A DNA stretch of 48,097 nucleotides. Origin: an uncultured Clostridia bacterium (GTDB taxonomy: Bacteria > Bacillota > Clostridia > Oscillospirales > Acutalibacteraceae). Position numbers and translations under genes: made by a program. How positions within the stretch are numbered: the first letter of the stretch is position 1; every line of letters starts with the position of its first letter. The notes beneath the pieces were generated by a model. The model saw nothing but the letters and a program-made list of their open reading frames with translations. It did not search any database and had not been told where the DNA came from. The stretch lies in NCBI GenBank assembly GCA_946183365.1, contig CAMHAH010000023.1:1-48097 (forward strand), given 5' to 3'. This document shows positions 25,730 to 34,891 of this stretch, in pieces.

Positions 25730-26973
25730 CTGATATGCCCCTTTCCTCTGATGATATACTTATATGTGTTCAGCTCCTCGAGACCCATCGGTCCGCGCGC
25801 GTGGAGCTTCTGTGTAGATATTCCCATTTCACAGCCGAGACCGAACTCGCCTCCGTCGGTAAAGCGGGTAGAAGCGTTGACATATACCGACGAGCTGTCG
25901 ATCGAGCGGGTGAACCTCTCGGCCGCCTCGTCCGTCTGTGTGATAATCGCCTCGCTGTGACCCGTGCTGTGGGCGTTGATGTGAGCTATGGCTTCATCGA
26001 CGTCCCCTACGACCTTTACGGCGAGGATATAGTCGAGGAACTCGGTATCGAAGTCGTCATCCCCCGCGGCGGTACCGCTGATGATCTGAGCCGCCCTTTC
26101 ATCGAGCCTGAGCTCGACAGGGTTCTCTGAGCGGCTGTCAACAAGACGCTCTTTGAGCTTCGGGAGAAACTCGGCGGCGATATCCTCAGCCACGACCAAG
26201 ACCTCTTCGGCGTTGCAGACCGAGGGGCGCGAGCACTTAGCGTTCTCTATTATATCGAGAGCCATATTCTGATCGGCAGTACTGTCGACATAGATATGAC
26301 AGATGCCCGTACCCGTCTGGATACACGGCACGGTGGCGTTCTGGACACAGGCTGAGATAAGCCCCTTGCCGCCTCTGGGGATCAGCAGATCGACATAGCC
26401 GTCGGCGGTCATGAGCTCGTTGGCGCTCTTGCGTGTGGTATCCTCGACAAGAAGGACAAAATCGGGAGAAAGCCCCGCTGTATCAAGTCCCTTTCTCAAA
26501 GCGTCTGTTATAGCGGACGCGCTCTTGTGAGCCTCTTTGCCGCAGCGCAGGACGCAGACGTTACCGCTCTTCAACGCGAGCGCGGCGGCGTCTGAGGTAA
26601 CGTTCGGACGGCTCTCGTAGATTATCGCGACTACGCCGAGGGCGACCGAAGTTTTTTCGATGACAAGTCCGTCGGCTCTCTCGGTACGCTTGATGACCCT
26701 GCCGACGGGACAGGGCAGCTCGGCGACCTCTCTTATACCGTCAGCCATGCCTTTTATCCTGTCGGCGCTGAGCATGAGGCGGTCGATCATAACGTCGCTT
26801 ATATTGCCGCGAGCCGCCTCTATATCGAGAGCGTTCGCGGAGAGTATCGTGTCTGTATTATCAATAAGGCTGTCAGCCATAGCGTATAAAGCGCGGTCGA
26901 TATCCTCGGGTGTGACCGCGGACATAGCGGTCTTCGCTTCTTTAGCCTTTATCAACAGCTCTTGTGTAGTCAT
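25726..26973 (-). CDS. proA: Glutamate-5-semialdehyde dehydrogenase (gamma-glutamyl phosphate reductase)
   Basis: Second step of proline synthesis: NADPH-dependent reduction of gamma-glutamyl phosphate. At 415 aa it is standard length. Motifs include [30 protein letters not shown], and the region around the catalytic cysteine ([17 protein letters not shown]). Near the C-terminus [18 protein letters not shown] is intact. The start is ATG 26973 with AGAAAGGATACGACT upstream. It is separated from proB by a 187-bp gap that holds an inverted-repeat element. Confidence 0.98.
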   Translation of the reverse strand: MTTQELLIKAKEAKTAMSAVTPEDIDRALYAMADSLIDNTDTILSANALDIEAARGNISDVMIDRLMLSADRIKGMADGIREVAELPCPVGRVIKRTERADGLVIEKTSVALGVVAIIYESRPNVTSDAAALALKSGNVCVLRCGKEAHKSASAITDALRKGLDTAGLSPDFVLLVEDTTRKSANELMTADGYVDLLIPRGGKGLISACVQNATVPCIQTGTGICHIYVDSTADQNMALDIIENAKCSRPSVCNAEEVLVVAEDIAAEFLPKLKERLVDSRSENPVELRLDERAAQIISGTAAGDDDFDTEFLDYILAVKVVGDVDEAIAHINAHSTGHSEAIITQTDEAAERFTRSIDSSSVYVNASTRFTDGGEFGLGCEMGISTQKLHARGPMGLEELNTYKYIIRGKGHIR

Positions 26974-26999
26974 AGTCGTATCCTTTCTGTAAACAAGGA

Positions 27000-27164
27000 A
27001 TTATACTAAGTTTCATTAAAACACTTTAGCATTTATTGCGTTAAATTCCGTATAACTTCGTTGTCCTCCTTGACAGGCGCCAGCCTGCCTGCGTCGTCCG
27101 CCTCGTTCTACTAAATTTTCCGTTAATAAATTTGTTAAAGCGTTTAATGGAAACTCAGTATTAC
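27000..27164. mobile_element. MITE-like inverted-repeat element between proB and proA
   Basis: The outer arms are long imperfect inverted repeats. The left arm begins TTATACTAAGTTTCATTAAA at 27001. The right arm, read on the minus strand from about 27164, begins TAATACTGAGTTTCCATTAA, and the similarity continues for about 45-60 bases. The GC-rich centre (27070-27105) folds on itself. No coding capacity. The right end overlaps the proB TAA stop. A related copy lies at 27970-28114 on the other side of proB. Confidence 0.7.
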
Positions 27165-27931
27165 TGCCTTTTTGCGGGGAAACGGGTACATACTCCTCCG
27201 CCCTCTACTATATCATAGAGCACCGTCGGATCCTGACCGTTGGCGATCACCATATCTATTCCGCTCCCGGTGGCTATACGCGCCGCCTTGATCTTGGTTA
27301 TCATGCCGCCTGTGCCGAGGTGTGAACCCGCCGTACCAGCGAGCGCCTCTATCTCTTCGGTTATCTCTTCGATGACCTCGAGACGGACAGCGTTTGGATC
27401 TTTCTCGGGGTTCGCGGTATACAGTCCGTCGATATCGCTGAGGATTATCAGCATATCGGCTTTGACGCGCTCGGCTATGATCGCTCCGAGAGTGTCGTTA
27501 TCGCCGATGACGATCTCGTCGGTGGTGACGGTATCGTTCTCGTTGACTATCGGGATAACTCCGAGCTCCAGGAGCCTGAACAGAGTGTTGTTGAGGTTCT
27601 TGCCGTAGTCGTCGATAGCGACAAAGGCGCCTGTCATAAGTATCTGAGCCACGGTGTGGTTGTATTCCGAGAAGAGCTTATCGTAGGTATACATAAGCTC
27701 GCACTGACCGATGGCAGCTCCCGCCTGCAGGGTAGAGATATCGTCGGGCCGGCGAGTGATGCCGACCTTGCCCAAGCCCATGCCGATAGCTCCCGATGAT
27801 ACGAGAACTATCTCGTGACCAGCGTTCTTGAGGTCAGAGATGACCTTGCACATCTCTTCGACGCGCTTTATATTCAGCAGCCCCGTCTTGTGAGCGAGCG
27901 TCGAGGTGCCTACCTTTATTACAAGTCTCAT
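27161..27931 (-). CDS. proB: Glutamate 5-kinase, short form without PUA domain
   Basis: First step of proline synthesis: phosphorylates glutamate with ATP. The protein has 256 aa of amino-acid-kinase fold: VIKVGTSTLAHKTG at the N-terminus, VSSGAIGMGLGK, IVNENDTVTTDE (substrate-binding) and GTGGMITKIKAA. The C-terminal PUA domain of the ~370-aa enzymes is absent, as in many Firmicutes. Start ATG 27931 follows CCGGAGGGTTAAT. The gene starts the pro operon and is bracketed by two MITE-like elements. Feedback control by proline is expected for the family but cannot be seen here. Confidence 0.97.
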   Translation of the reverse strand: MRLVIKVGTSTLAHKTGLLNIKRVEEMCKVISDLKNAGHEIVLVSSGAIGMGLGKVGITRRPDDISTLQAGAAIGQCELMYTYDKLFSEYNHTVAQILMTGAFVAIDDYGKNLNNTLFRLLELGVIPIVNENDTVTTDEIVIGDNDTLGAIIAERVKADMLIILSDIDGLYTANPEKDPNAVRLEVIEEITEEIEALAGTAGSHLGTGGMITKIKAARIATGSGIDMVIANGQDPTVLYDIVEGGGVCTRFPAKRQ

Positions 27932-27956
27932 ATTAACCCTCCGGTTTCTATGAATA

Positions 27957-27985
27957 ATAATATCATAACCTTCACTTTAAGTCAA
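27957..27985 (-). promoter_or_regulatory. proB promoter
   Basis: Minus strand: -35 TTGACT (27985-27980), 17-bp spacer, extended -10 TGATATTAT (TATTAT at 27962-27957). The -35 lies within the inverted-repeat arm of the neighbouring MITE-like element, so the element may supply part of the promoter. Confidence 0.6.
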
Positions 27986-28114
27986 TAAAGCATTAAAACA
28001 ATTAGGAGTGAGAAATAAATATTTTTATTTAATTCATACTAACTGACAACGCAGTTATGCGGAATTCTCCGCTAATATCTTTTTAAAGCTTTTTATTGCT
28101 ACTTAGTATCAGAC
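27970..28114. mobile_element. Second MITE-like inverted-repeat element, upstream of proB
   Basis: Read on the minus strand from about 28111, ACTAAGTAGCAATAAAAAGC and then AGAATTCCGCATAACTGCGT closely follow the left arm of the 27000-27164 element (ACTAAGTTTCATTAAAACAC, then AAATTCCGTATAACTTCGTT). The other end (27973-28010, ACTTTAAGTCAATAAAGC) is an imperfect inverted partner. There is no gene in 27932-28231. Confidence 0.55.
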
Positions 28115-28134
28115 ACTCATTTATGAAAGCAACA

Positions 28135-28168
28135 ACGTCTGCGACCACCTTTGTGAAGTCACAGACGT
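28135..28168 (-). terminator. Possible purC terminator hairpin
   Basis: ACGTCTGCGAC (28135-28145) pairs with GTCACAGACGT (28158-28168), an 11-bp stem with one mismatch. It lies about 65 bp past the purC stop. No strong T run follows on the minus strand, so it may be a terminator or just a stable 3' hairpin. Confidence 0.4.
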
Positions 28169-28231
28169 ATTCAGATAATATATTTATTTCAGAACTCAGA
28201 CGTATACTTTTCGCTCATTGATTTCTCATTC

Positions 28232-28939
28232 TCAAGAAAGTCTGCCCATGATCTCGGCATAGGCGTCCTCTACGCCGCCGAGGTCTCTGCGGAAGCGGTC
28301 TTTGTCGAGTTTCTCTTTAGTCTCTGCGTCCCAGAAGCGGCAGGTGTCGGGGCTGATCTCATCGGCGAGGACGATAGTTCCGTCTGAAAGTCTGCCGAAC
28401 TCGAGCTTGAAGTCTACAAGGATAACTCCGCGCTCCTTCCAGTAAGCCTTGAGGTAGTCGTTGACCGCGAAGGCGTACTTCTTGATGGTCTCGATCTCCT
28501 CGGGAGTAGCGAGCTTGAGCGCGAGAGCGTGATAATCGTTGATAAGAGGATCGCCGAGGTCGTCGTTCTTGTAAGAGAACTCGATGGTGGGCTGATCGAA
28601 CACAACGCCCTCTTCGACGCCGTAGTTCTTAGAGAAAGAGCCCGCGGCGATATTGCGGATGATGACCTCGAGAGGTACGATAGAAACCTTCTTTACGACG
28701 GTGTCGCGGTCGCTGAGCTCTTCTACAAAGTGAGTAGGCACGCCCGCCTCTTTATCGAGCTTCTGCATGAGCAGGTTGCTCATCTTGTTATTGATAACGC
28801 CCTTGCCTGTGATAGTGCCCTTTTTAAGGCCGTTGAAGGCGGTAGCGTCATCCTTATAGGATACGATAAGTAATTCGGGGTCGTCGGTCAGAAATACCTT
28901 CTTAGCCTTGCCCTCATAAAGCTGTTCACGTTTTTCCAT
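28232..28939 (-). CDS. purC: Phosphoribosylaminoimidazole-succinocarboxamide synthase (SAICAR synthetase)
   Basis: Purine biosynthesis: joins aspartate to CAIR using ATP. The protein has 235 aa. The start is ATG 28939 (MEKREQLYEGKAKKVF) with GGGAGGTATAATT upstream; a 62-codon N-terminal extension of the frame overlaps the promoter and is not used. Typical motifs: YEGKAKKVF, EVIIRNIAAGSFSKNYG, LVDFKLEFGR and LADEISPDTCRFWD. It stands alone, without other pur genes in the window, and has a compact leader with no room for a purine riboswitch. Confidence 0.98.
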   Translation of the reverse strand: MEKREQLYEGKAKKVFLTDDPELLIVSYKDDATAFNGLKKGTITGKGVINNKMSNLLMQKLDKEAGVPTHFVEELSDRDTVVKKVSIVPLEVIIRNIAAGSFSKNYGVEEGVVFDQPTIEFSYKNDDLGDPLINDYHALALKLATPEEIETIKKYAFAVNDYLKAYWKERGVILVDFKLEFGRLSDGTIVLADEISPDTCRFWDAETKEKLDKDRFRRDLGGVEDAYAEIMGRLS

Positions 28940-28970
28940 AATTATACCTCCCGATATCTTTGATACGATT

Positions 28971-28999
28971 ATTATATCACAATATGTTTTATACACCAA
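28971..28999 (-). promoter_or_regulatory. purC promoter
   Basis: Minus strand: -35 TTGGTG (28999-28994), 17-bp spacer, extended -10 TGATATAAT (TATAAT at 28976-28971), giving a ~25-nt leader. Confidence 0.65.
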
Positions 29000-29099
29000 T
29001 GAGCATGGGGTGTCAATAGCGGCGGCGATAATTCGGTTATTTGTACATAAGGCGGTATGATATGAGAAAAGTTTTTTGAGAAAATAATGTATGACGATG

Positions 29100-29128
29100 T
29101 TGACAGTCACCGTGAAAAGTAGCATAAT
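29100..29128 (+). promoter_or_regulatory. Promoter of the C_GCAxxG_C_C gene
   Basis: TTGACA (29100-29105), 17-bp spacer, CATAAT (29123-29128). Start near 29135, about 30 nt before the chosen ATG. Confidence 0.65.
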
Positions 29129-29166
29129 ATGCAGAGTAAAACTTATAATATAAAGGAATGATGTAT

Positions 29167-29538
29167 ATGAACAGAGCTGACTACGGCGCTCAGCTTAAGC
29201 GCTCGCACAACTGCTGTCAGGCGGTATTGCTCGCCTTTGAGGATATGCTGCCTTATGATAAGGATGAATTGCTGAAGCTCGGCTCGACCTTCGGCTCGGG
29301 CATGGGCGGTATGATGGGTACCTGCGGAGCGCTGGTCGGCGCTGAGATGGCGCTGGGTATGATAAAGGCTCAGACAAAGGGCATGAACGGCACAAGCAGA
29401 GCGCTGTTTAATGCTTTTGAAGAAAAATGCGGTGCCTCTCGCTGTATCGACCTCAAGGGAGTTGTCACGGGACATATGCTGTGCTCATGCGAGGATTGCG
29501 TAAGACACGCGATAGAAGCGGCTGAGGAGCTTTTATAA
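29167..29538 (+). CDS. C_GCAxxG_C_C family redox-type protein (123 aa)
   Basis: The cysteine pattern matches the C_GCAxxG_C_C (putative redox-active protein) family: SHNCCQAVLLAF, GTCGALVGAEMAL, and EKCGASRC with later cysteines in LCSCEDCV. These proteins are thought to bind a metal or act in redox reactions, but their exact role is not known. ATG 29167 is preferred because AAAGGA (29152-29157) then has 9-nt spacing; ATGs at 29158 and 29161 are too close. The gene is divergent from purC and has its own consensus promoter. Confidence 0.88.
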   Translation: MNRADYGAQLKRSHNCCQAVLLAFEDMLPYDKDELLKLGSTFGSGMGGMMGTCGALVGAEMALGMIKAQTKGMNGTSRALFNAFEEKCGASRCIDLKGVVTGHMLCSCEDCVRHAIEAAEELL

Positions 29539-29540
29539 AC

Positions 29541-29607
29541 GAGGAATTAGGAATTAGGAATGAGGAATTATAGGCGGGATAAAAGCCTGAATACGCCTCT
29601 CTTTTTT
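29541..29607. repeat. Short GAGGAATTA repeat with hairpin/T-run
   Basis: Consecutive degenerate units (GAGGAATTA, GGAATTA, GGAATGAGGAATTA at 29541-29570) run into GGCGGGA. This is the same order as the minus-strand copies at 2555-2560 and 2735-2775 (GGAGTTA units, then GGCGGGA). A weak AGGCG/CGCCT stem followed by T6 (29572-29607) may end the preceding gene. Confidence 0.6.
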
Positions 29608-29671
29608 GATATGGCAAATCATCGTCCATACATATTAATACCTCAATTCCGAAAATATAACGGAGGAATAT

Positions 29672-32491
29672 ATGAAATACAAAATCGGAGATAAGATACA
29701 CGGCTTTGTCATAGAGCAGAGCCGTCATATACATGAGCTTAGCGGCGATATGTACATCATGCGCCATATCCACAGCGGCGCGATGCTGTGCTATATCGAT
29801 AACGACGACCGCAACATGACCTACTCGATCACCTTCGCTACTCCGTCGCACGACTCGACCGGCGTGTTCCATATACTTGAACACAGCGTTCTGTGCGGCT
29901 CACAAAAGTACCCTGTTGACGATCCGTTCGTAGAGCTGATGAAGAGCTCGCTGTATACCTTCTTAAACGCCATGACCTTCCCGGATAAGACCATGTATCC
30001 TGTATCGAGCATGAACGAAAAGGATCTGATGAACCTAATGTCGGTATACACCGACGCGGTTTTCAGACCGCTGATATACGACAACGAGAACGCGTTCCGT
30101 CAGGAGGGCTGGCACATAGAGCTTGACGAGAACGGACAGCCGTACTATCAGGGAGTTGTATATAACGAGATGAAGGGCGCGCTGGGAGACCCCGATGAGA
30201 ACCTGTATCAGGCTGTGTTCGGTGAGAGCTATCAGCCGTGTCAGTACACCACGGTATCGGGCGGTCACCCCGACCATATCGTAAAGCTGACCTATGAGGA
30301 CTTTATCTCAAACCACAAGAAGCACTATCATCCGTCAAACGCCCGCTTCTACCTTTACGGCAAGATGGACGTAGAGAGCAAGCTCGAGTTTTTAGACAGA
30401 GAGTATCTCAGCGAAGTCGAGCCTCAGCAGGCGGTAAAAGAACCGAAGATATGCCTTAAAAAGCAGACAGAACCCTATTACTGCACCTACACCGCCGACA
30501 GCGAGAAGAGCGGCGAAGATTATATCGCGATAACCTACCCCGTAGGCGAGATGCCGGACTACGAGACCTATCTCGGACTTTCGGTGCTGACGGATATCTT
30601 AGCCGACACCAACTATGACCCGCTGAAAAAGCGTATACTCGACAAGGGTCTCGCGGTCGAGCTCGACTGTGAGATGATAGAGGATATAGCCTATCCCCTG
30701 TTCACGATAAAGCTCAGGCACTGTGACTCGAGCCGTCTTGACGAGATAATCACAGAGGTCACCGAGTGTCTTAAGGAATGTGCCGAGGGTCTCGATAAAG
30801 AGGCTGTATCGGCGAAGCTCAGCACGGCTGAATTCAACCTGCGCGAGGGCAGCGCCTCGGGACTGACAAAGGGACTGTACTACAATATCCAGATAGCTGA
30901 CACATGGCTGTATGACTATGAGCCGTGGAGATACCTTGAGTATGAACAGCCGCTTAAAAGCATAAAAGAGAAATGCGCTGATGGCTATTTTGAGAGCCTT
31001 ATCAAAAATATTCTTTTAGAGAATAATAATCGCAATATCGTGGTGATGAAGCCCACGGTAAGCGAGAATAAATACAGCGCTCCCGATAAAATGCCCGACG
31101 GCTATCAGGCTGAGAACCGACGCTCTGAGAGCGACCCTATCCCCCATCTGAGCCTGAGCGATATAGACAAAAAGGCTGTGCCGTTTGAGACAGAGCTTAG
31201 AACTCAGGACGGAACACCGTATCTCTATCACGACCTAAAGACCGACGGTATAGTATACGCGAGCTTATTCTTTGATACCGCCGACGCGGATGATGACGAG
31301 CTGTTCACGCTGAGCATCCTCTCTGCCCTTTTGACCAATATCGCGACCGAGGACACCGACGGACAGACCCTGCAGACAAAGCTCGGTCTTTACACGGGAG
31401 ATATGGACGCCGCGAACGCCACAGGCAGCTACGGCTCGAACGTTATCTCAGCGCTGACACTGCGCTTCAAGGCACTTTGTGAGAGCTACTCCGACGCTTC
31501 GGCTCTCGCTGAGGAGATATTGACAAAAACCATATTCGACGATCAAAAGGCTGTCACCGACATAATCGGTCAGATGTTCACCGAGATGCAGCTCGGTCTG
31601 ATAAACAACTCGAGCCAGATTTCGCTTACCAGAGCCGCCGCGAACCGCAATGTCCGCGACGCCGTCAACGACAAGACGAGCGGTATCAGCTTTTATGTGC
31701 GCTTAAAGGCGCTCAGAGAAAAGCTCGAGAGCGACAGCGATAATGCTTATAAAGAATTAAAAGACGACCTGACCGCTGTTTACGATAAGTATATCAGAGG
31801 CGGCAGAGCGGTGATGTCGATAGCCTGTGACAGCGACAGCTTTGATAAGATAAAGGCTGTGCCCCTGCCCGTCAAGGCTAACCTGACCGACAGGCTCGGC
31901 TTTGCTCACACGGAATTGCTCAGCGGCAACATAGCCCTCGCCGCTCCGTGCGATATCGTGTTCAACGGCTACAGCTATAATACCGACAAAGATCTCAGCG
32001 GCGGCGTATTGACGCTCGCTAAGAAGATACTCTCTCTCGAGTATCTGTGGCAGAAGATACGCGTCGAGAACGGCGCTTACGGCTGCGGTACCGCTCCGAA
32101 TTCCGCTAAACGGCTGGATATGTGGAGCTACCGCGATCCTCAGATAGTATCTACGCTGAACACCTATGACGGAGCCGCCGAGTTTTTGAGTACTCTCGAG
32201 CTGAGCGACAGGGCTGTCGAGGACTATATCATCAGCGTAGTCAGGGGGCTTGACAACCCCAGACTGCCGAGGGTCAGCGCCTATCTGAGCGATATCTACT
32301 ACCTTGTAGGCAGAGGCAACGATATCGAGCAGAAAGAGAGAGACGAGCTTCTCTCGGCAACAATAAATGATGTAAGAGCTGTCGGTGAAAGGCTGAAAAT
32401 TTCTGTAAAAGAAAAATCCTACTGCACCGTAGGCAACGCCGAGAACATCGAGAGAAACAAAGAGCTGTATGATGAAATTATCAAACTGTAA
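29672..32491 (+). CDS. M16C-type zinc metallopeptidase (presequence protease/insulinase family, 939 aa)
   Basis: The inverted zinc motif HILEH (residues 67-71) with the distal glutamate in VVYNEMKGA (E166) identifies an M16 peptidase. Length near 940-970 aa and the order of domains match the M16C (PreP-like) clamshell, where one polypeptide holds two catalytic-type halves that enclose a peptide. There is no signal peptide, so it is probably cytosolic and degrades short peptides. The C-terminal half retains the family substrate-pocket region (ENGAYGCGTAPNSAKRLDMW). Start ATG 29672 follows ATAACGGAGGAATAT. A strong terminator follows immediately. Confidence 0.95.
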   Translation: MKYKIGDKIHGFVIEQSRHIHELSGDMYIMRHIHSGAMLCYIDNDDRNMTYSITFATPSHDSTGVFHILEHSVLCGSQKYPVDDPFVELMKSSLYTFLNAMTFPDKTMYPVSSMNEKDLMNLMSVYTDAVFRPLIYDNENAFRQEGWHIELDENGQPYYQGVVYNEMKGALGDPDENLYQAVFGESYQPCQYTTVSGGHPDHIVKLTYEDFISNHKKHYHPSNARFYLYGKMDVESKLEFLDREYLSEVEPQQAVKEPKICLKKQTEPYYCTYTADSEKSGEDYIAITYPVGEMPDYETYLGLSVLTDILADTNYDPLKKRILDKGLAVELDCEMIEDIAYPLFTIKLRHCDSSRLDEIITEVTECLKECAEGLDKEAVSAKLSTAEFNLREGSASGLTKGLYYNIQIADTWLYDYEPWRYLEYEQPLKSIKEKCADGYFESLIKNILLENNNRNIVVMKPTVSENKYSAPDKMPDGYQAENRRSESDPIPHLSLSDIDKKAVPFETELRTQDGTPYLYHDLKTDGIVYASLFFDTADADDDELFTLSILSALLTNIATEDTDGQTLQTKLGLYTGDMDAANATGSYGSNVISALTLRFKALCESYSDASALAEEILTKTIFDDQKAVTDIIGQMFTEMQLGLINNSSQISLTRAAANRNVRDAVNDKTSGISFYVRLKALREKLESDSDNAYKELKDDLTAVYDKYIRGGRAVMSIACDSDSFDKIKAVPLPVKANLTDRLGFAHTELLSGNIALAAPCDIVFNGYSYNTDKDLSGGVLTLAKKILSLEYLWQKIRVENGAYGCGTAPNSAKRLDMWSYRDPQIVSTLNTYDGAAEFLSTLELSDRAVEDYIISVVRGLDNPRLPRVSAYLSDIYYLVGRGNDIEQKERDELLSATINDVRAVGERLKISVKEKSYCTVGNAENIERNKELYDEIIKL

Positions 32492-32499
32492 GAAAAAAG

Positions 32500-32523
32500 C
32501 CCTCCGCCCGGAGGGTTTTTCTT
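32500..32523 (+). terminator. Rho-independent terminator of the M16C gene
   Basis: CCCTCCG (32500-32506) and CGGAGGG (32509-32515) form a compact stem followed by TTTTTCTT, 9 bp after the stop. Confidence 0.9.
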
Positions 32524-32591
32524 ATCCAACACGCACAACATCGGGCATAAAAATTTGTATACTATGCCATTAAAGAATAATCCGTTTCAAC

Positions 32592-32620
32592 TTGCATAAC
32601 CTGACAAAAGTCAATATAAT
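32592..32620 (+). promoter_or_regulatory. Promoter of the second dockerin gene
   Basis: TTGCAT (32592-32597), 17-bp spacer, TATAAT (32615-32620). Start near 32627. Confidence 0.65.
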
Positions 32621-32693
32621 TAATTTAAGCCGAACGCTCGATACCGATTCGGCGTTTCCGCAGAACGACACTCCAACATGAAAGGAGCATAAA

Positions 32694-34775
32694 ATGAAAA
32701 AGCTCATCTCATTATTACTGGTTTTTATTCTCGTTATAGGAATTCTGCCCGTTGTGGCGTACGCCGACGGGAGCGGCAGTAAAGATTTCTCGGACGGTTT
32801 TGAACTGCTCTTTGACGGCGAGACGTGGAAGGTCTTTGCCGTGGAAGATATCGAAGACAGTCTCACCGCCGACGATCTTCATATCACAGTGACCGACAAA
32901 AACGGCAGTGAAGTCCCCTCCGACGCTTACACATTAGTAATCGGCTATGAGACCGGCTGGGACAACGAGAACGATATGCCGTTCATCAATCCGTGCGACG
33001 GCCCTTACAAGATCACGGACGGCGAGGACAGAGAAAGCGGCTTTTTGAGCTGCGGAGCCTATGCTGTCGCCAAGGACGGCAGCGGCTACACGGGCAAAAC
33101 ACGTACCAATGAATTTATGATCTGGCACAAATACAGCTTCAATTGGTTCGGCGGAGCTATAAGCTTCGGCGATGAGTTCAAAACCAACAGCCAATGGTTC
33201 TGGCACGATTACTATGAGATCCCCGAGGGCAGCCTCGAAACTCCCGCTGTCTACGATATCTCCGGCGCTCTCGTTGACCCCTCGCTGTACACTCTGACAT
33301 GGTATGAGCGCGGCACCGATATCCCCGATCCGGCAGATCCCGATTATGAAAACAAGCTATATCCGCGCGACAATCCCCTGCGCGGTATGCCCGAGACGCC
33401 GGGCTCCTATTTCGCCTGCGCTGAAGCTGAGGATCCCTACTACGGTACGGCTTGGGTGGATTTCAATATCTACGCGACCTCGATAGACCTTTCTGACGGC
33501 TGTGAGATGCGATTTGACGGCAAGGACTGGGGCGATTACTACCTTGACGGAAAGAATGATTCCCTCTCGGTCGGCGACCTCGATATCACTCTTGTAAAGG
33601 GCGGCAAAGAGATAGTTCCCGAGGACGCTTACGAGCTGCATTTCTTTATAGAGAAAGGCTGGGACGATAAGACGGACAGTCCGATACACGAAGTCGTCGA
33701 AGAGCCCTTCGGTCTGAGCGCCCTCCCCGAGGCTATGGACAGAGGCTGGCTGATGCACTCCGTCTATGCAGTCGCCAAAGACGGCAGCGGCTATACCGGT
33801 CAGACTCCCGAGTTTGAATTTATGATAAAGGATAAATATACCCTCGACCGCAATTCCGGTATGATCGACTTCGGCGAGGAATATCTTTCGCGCTCATTCC
33901 GCTCATGGCACTGCTTCTATGAGATACCCGCGAGCAAGATGCACGAGCCCGTTGTTACAGACCTGCTCGGAAACGAGCTGGACGCCGATAACTACACTCT
34001 TACATATTTCGAGCGCAACGACGCCGCTCTCAACGGCGACAATCCCGACCGTGATATGCTCTACTGTGAGGACAAACCTCTGAACGGTATGCCTGCCGAG
34101 GCGGGACAATACTTTGTTCGCCTTGACGGCAAGGGCGATTATTACGGCGTGAATTACGCCGATTTCGACATCGTCAACTCCTACGCTCAGCCCTACGGCT
34201 CGACCGCGCGCTACTATGACGGCTACACCTTATATATGGACAAGGACGAAACCATCAAGCTGCGCTTTGAGCTTGAGCCTGCCGGCAGCGAGGTCATGAT
34301 ACCCGGCTGGTTCTCGGACGATCTTAACGACGCGGGCTTCCGCTTAGCCTTTGAGCCCGAGACAATAGACGGCATATCATACGCCGTTATAGACACAACC
34401 GGTATGACAGAGCCCGCAGAGGGCACGCTGACCTTCAACTGGTACAAGCTCAGCGAAGTTTTTGACGAGCACGGCGTTCACTGGGATACCGCTCCGAGGT
34501 ACTACACGACCGTGATCAATATCGTTATGCAGCCTGATGTTGAGATACTCGGCGACGCCGACGGAAACGGCGAGGTCGAGGTGATAGACGCTACCATCAT
34601 ACAGAGATATATTATGAGCTTTTTCGTTCCGTATGACACAAACGTGATCATGAGGGGTGATGTTGACGGCGATGATCTTCTGACCATAGTCGACTCGACC
34701 CTGATACAGAGATACTCGACCGATATCAAAACTGCGTGCAGGATAGGAAGCGCGATATCTGAGAAAAAGGCATAA
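32694..34775 (+). CDS. Secreted dockerin protein with duplicated unknown modules (693 aa)
   Basis: Signal peptide residues 1-25 (hydrophobic core then VVAYADG). Two homologous modules of about 225 residues follow (about 26-255 and 266-490). Each starts with SDGFELLFDG / SDGCEMRFDG and shares GYETGWDNEND-like, AVAKDGSGYTG and YEIP segments. A shorter third region (493-610) precedes a C-terminal type-I dockerin (616-680) with two good calcium loops (DADGNGEVEVID and DVDGDDLLTIVD). I do not recognise the duplicated module and see no catalytic motif. The dockerin implies docking to a cohesin on a cell-surface scaffold. ATG 32694 has GAAAGGAGCATAAA upstream. Confidence 0.87.
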   Translation: MKKLISLLLVFILVIGILPVVAYADGSGSKDFSDGFELLFDGETWKVFAVEDIEDSLTADDLHITVTDKNGSEVPSDAYTLVIGYETGWDNENDMPFINPCDGPYKITDGEDRESGFLSCGAYAVAKDGSGYTGKTRTNEFMIWHKYSFNWFGGAISFGDEFKTNSQWFWHDYYEIPEGSLETPAVYDISGALVDPSLYTLTWYERGTDIPDPADPDYENKLYPRDNPLRGMPETPGSYFACAEAEDPYYGTAWVDFNIYATSIDLSDGCEMRFDGKDWGDYYLDGKNDSLSVGDLDITLVKGGKEIVPEDAYELHFFIEKGWDDKTDSPIHEVVEEPFGLSALPEAMDRGWLMHSVYAVAKDGSGYTGQTPEFEFMIKDKYTLDRNSGMIDFGEEYLSRSFRSWHCFYEIPASKMHEPVVTDLLGNELDADNYTLTYFERNDAALNGDNPDRDMLYCEDKPLNGMPAEAGQYFVRLDGKGDYYGVNYADFDIVNSYAQPYGSTARYYDGYTLYMDKDETIKLRFELEPAGSEVMIPGWFSDDLNDAGFRLAFEPETIDGISYAVIDTTGMTEPAEGTLTFNWYKLSEVFDEHGVHWDTAPRYYTTVINIVMQPDVEILGDADGNGEVEVIDATIIQRYIMSFFVPYDTNVIMRGDVDGDDLLTIVDSTLIQRYSTDIKTACRIGSAISEKKA

Positions 34776-34819
34776 TTTGATACTGATTTCTGTGATCTGC
34801 TGACCGATAATATGATAAA

Positions 34820-34851
34820 GGGATGTCGAAATTCGGCATCCCTTCTGTTTT
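34820..34851. terminator. Bidirectional terminator between dockerin and VWA genes
   Basis: GGGATGTCGAA (34820-34830) pairs with TTCGGCATCCC (34832-34842) with one mismatch. T-rich on both sides (TTCTGTTTT on the plus strand, TTTATCATAT on the minus strand), so it serves both convergent genes. Confidence 0.75.
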
Positions 34852-34891
34852 GCGCTTATTTAGTTTAGTATTATGCCTGATCGCGATAATC

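Noticed and set aside
28940..29125. 62-codon N-terminal extension of PurC
   Set aside because: It overlaps the purC promoter, and ATG 28939 has a good ribosome site and the normal protein start.
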